NCBI GenBank assembly: GCA_005843815.1
Contig: SZYA01000063.1
Location: forward strand, 1-36,723
Origin: Chlorobium sp.
Lineage (GTDB): Bacteria > Bacteroidota > Chlorobiia > Chlorobiales > Chlorobiaceae
DNA: 36,723 nucleotides
Reading direction: 5' to 3'
Part shown: in pieces, positions 35,112-36,723 of the stretch
Layout: every line of letters starts with the position of its first letter
How positions within the stretch are numbered: position 1 is the first letter of the stretch
Made by a program: the position numbers and the translations under genes
Notes under the pieces: generated by a model
Seen by the model: only the letters and a program-made list of their open reading frames with translations
Database searches by the model: none
Told to the model about the DNA's origin: nothing

Positions 35112-36723
35112 CTACGGGACAAACGCCAGGCGGAAGCCAACATCTTTCTGACAATAGTTGGAAGGTGGAAATAAAAGAATCGCTGATCTGCAATCACCCG
35201 CACCCATCCTCCAACTCCCGCCACGAAGCACACGGCCCGGACTCACCGAGGCACTGCACCATTCCCAGACATTACCAGCCATATCGTAAAGTCCCCACTC
35301 ATTCGGCTTTTTCTGACCTACAGGATGAATCTTGCCCGCCGAGTTGCTATTATACCAGGCATACTCTCCCAAACGGGTTTGATCATCACCAAAGTAGTAT
35401 GGTGAAATGGAACCTGCCCGGCACGCATATTCCCATTCATCCTCTGTTGGCAAACGGTATAACTGCTTGCTTGAAAGAGTATTTAGCGTTTTAATAAAGG
35501 TGTGACAATCATCATAAGAAACGGTTTCGACCGGCAGACGCTCACCCTTGAAATGGCTTGGGTTATTTCCCATGACTGCCTCCCACTGCTGCTGTGTCAC
35601 CGGGTACCTTCCCAGATAGAAATCTTTTTCATTTGTTCCCATCATGAAAGAGCCCGCAGAAACAGGACAAAACTCAAAGAGTATCTCTATGACTGACGAA
35701 CTTTTCGTGACACTCCTTGTTTTCGTGACCATACGCGTTTTCTGTTGTTTCTCGGTAACAGACTTTTTAAAGAAGCCGCCTGGTTTGACCACCACATCTT
35801 CGTAATAGCTCTCTTGTTCTGTATAGGTTTCCCTGTCATCGAATGACCGGCATGGTGCCTTGATTCTCATAACAATCGGAAGGCTTTTGAAGCTATCGAG
35901 AAACACATCACGAGTGTTGTCGAGATTATGCACCACGTTCAACATATCTAAAAGCGGCCAATTCGCACCTTCAGACAAAAAAGCTCGCATCAATCGCAGC
36001 TCATTATTATCTGCGACATCAGGAGCAAGCTCAAATTTGGTGAGTTTATCAAGAACGGCTTTCACTTTTTGCACGGACTGGCTGTATTTCTCTTTACGCA
36101 ATGCTTCAACAAAACCCCGCAACTTTTCATTATATGGCTGAAAATCGCCGTCTCCGGCGGCTTTTAGTGCGTAAAAGCTGTCGCGATCTATCGCTTTGGC
36201 AAGCATGGGAAGCGCACTCTCCACGTCACCAAGAGCCATTTGTATTTTGGATGCCTGAAAGAATCCTTCACCCATTGCCGGATGTAATATTTTAGCCTTC
36301 TTTGTATGGGCAAGAGCTTCTTTCATCTTGCCCTGACAGTAAGCCGCCCAGCCTGCGGAGAGAAAAGCAAGACCTGCGTCGTGAGGATAATCGGTCTTGC
36401 CATAGCGAGCGGCAGTGAGGAATGATTCTTCAGCTTTTGCAAGGTCGTACAACGACGTATCGCAGTCAGCAAAGCCAAGCTGAAGGATACCCTTAAGCTG
36501 ATGAAAGCGCCATTCGCGCTTATACCCGGCGGAAGTATGATCCCCCGAAATCGCCCTGTCGAGCTCTTCAAGACTTTCGCGATACCGCCCTTGGTGAAAT
36601 GCGTTGCGTGCTATCTCGAAATGGTTAAACGCAGCCGTCTGTACTGGAGTTTTGGCAATTTTAACCAGTTCTGACAGCATGTCATTGATATGGCCAATCG
36701 AGGCCAGAACAGCACCGAAACCC
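35112..36723 (-). CDS. TPR and SUMF1/FGE-sulfatase domain protein (5' end beyond window)
   Basis: The frame is open from the stop at 35112 to the right edge. Upstream of the first Met in view (36680) it reads GFGAVLASIGHIND without a stop, so the gene probably starts outside the window. Numbering from that Met, TPR-like helical repeats (FEIARNAFHQGRYRESLEELDRA, then LAFLSAGWAAYCQGKMKEALAH) span about 15-190. A charged linker follows, and a C-terminal SUMF1-type domain (about 345-522) begins at GSFMMGTNEKDFYLGRYPVT and holds RLPTEDEWEYACRAG, NEWGLYDMAGNVWEWC and RVLRGGSW, ending GFRLAFVP. Such domains are found in formylglycine enzymes and many regulators or enzymes, so activity is not assigned. 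Confidence 0.85.
   Translation of the reverse strand, partial: GFGAVLASIGHINDMLSELVKIAKTPVQTAAFNHFEIARNAFHQGRYRESLEELDRAISGDHTSAGYKREWRFHQLKGILQLGFADCDTSLYDLAKAEESFLTAARYGKTDYPHDAGLAFLSAGWAAYCQGKMKEALAHTKKAKILHPAMGEGFFQASKIQMALGDVESALPMLAKAIDRDSFYALKAAGDGDFQPYNEKLRGFVEALRKEKYSQSVQKVKAVLDKLTKFELAPDVADNNELRLMRAFLSEGANWPLLDMLNVVHNLDNTRDVFLDSFKSLPIVMRIKAPCRSFDDRETYTEQESYYEDVVVKPGGFFKKSVTEKQQKTRMVTKTRSVTKSSSVIEILFEFCPVSAGSFMMGTNEKDFYLGRYPVTQQQWEAVMGNNPSHFKGERLPVETVSYDDCHTFIKTLNTLSSKQLYRLPTEDEWEYACRAGSISPYYFGDDQTRLGEYAWYNSNSAGKIHPVGQKKPNEWGLYDMAGNVWEWCSASVSPGRVLRGGSWRMGAGDCRSAILLFPPSNYCQKDVGFRLAFVP

Overview
The window looks like chromosomal DNA of a green sulfur bacterium (Chlorobium/Pelodictyon type). 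This is inferred from gene content: a prmC-hrcA-grpE-dnaJ cluster, the short archaeal-type ProS, an ArsA/ArsD/ArsR set with a thioredoxin-like protein, a CbiR-like cobamide enzyme and dispersed GC-rich palindromic repeats. No database search was possible, so the genus is not certain. I see no tRNA, rRNA, CRISPR array, insertion sequence or prophage.

Region 1 (1-13946) is all on the minus strand. Read in the direction of transcription it holds a sugar aminotransferase, a GT4 glycosyltransferase, three paralogous 7TMR-DISM-type sensor kinases (HK3, HK2, HK1), two near-identical response regulators (RR2 after HK2, RR1 after HK1), and a very large repeat-rich secreted adhesin-like protein whose 3' end lies beyond base 1. 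The adhesin is open for 1043 codons to the edge. Between RR1 and the adhesin is an array of TCACAAAACA boxes, with two tandem copies 10 bp apart and an inverted copy, followed by a plausible promoter. The layout suggests that the kinase/regulator cluster controls the adhesin. HK3 has lost its regulator, and its C-terminal tail reads through the old HK-RR junction.

Region 2 (14038-26943) is mostly housekeeping: mpl (peptidoglycan recycling), gap, a flavodoxin-like protein and malic enzyme on the plus strand; dnaJ, grpE, hrcA and prmC on the minus strand; then a DUF4412-type exported protein, a PIN-toxin remnant, a lipoprotein and proS on the plus strand. A 36-bp palindromic repeat occurs four times in the window, and one copy encodes the last codons of mpl.

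Region 3 (27091-36723) is on the minus strand. In transcription order it holds a TPR/SUMF1 protein entering from beyond the right edge, a CbiR-like phosphodiesterase, arsR, a cysteine-tailed thioredoxin-like protein, arsD, arsA, a rhodanese with a CsoR/CstR-like operator over its promoter, a CPA2 antiporter with a long cytoplasmic tail, and a 2-Cys peroxiredoxin. The ars set has no ArsB/Acr3 pump and no ArsC in view. The strongest candidates for something undescribed are the kinase array with its box-controlled adhesin, the relic regulator in HK3, and the repeat that has become part of mpl.
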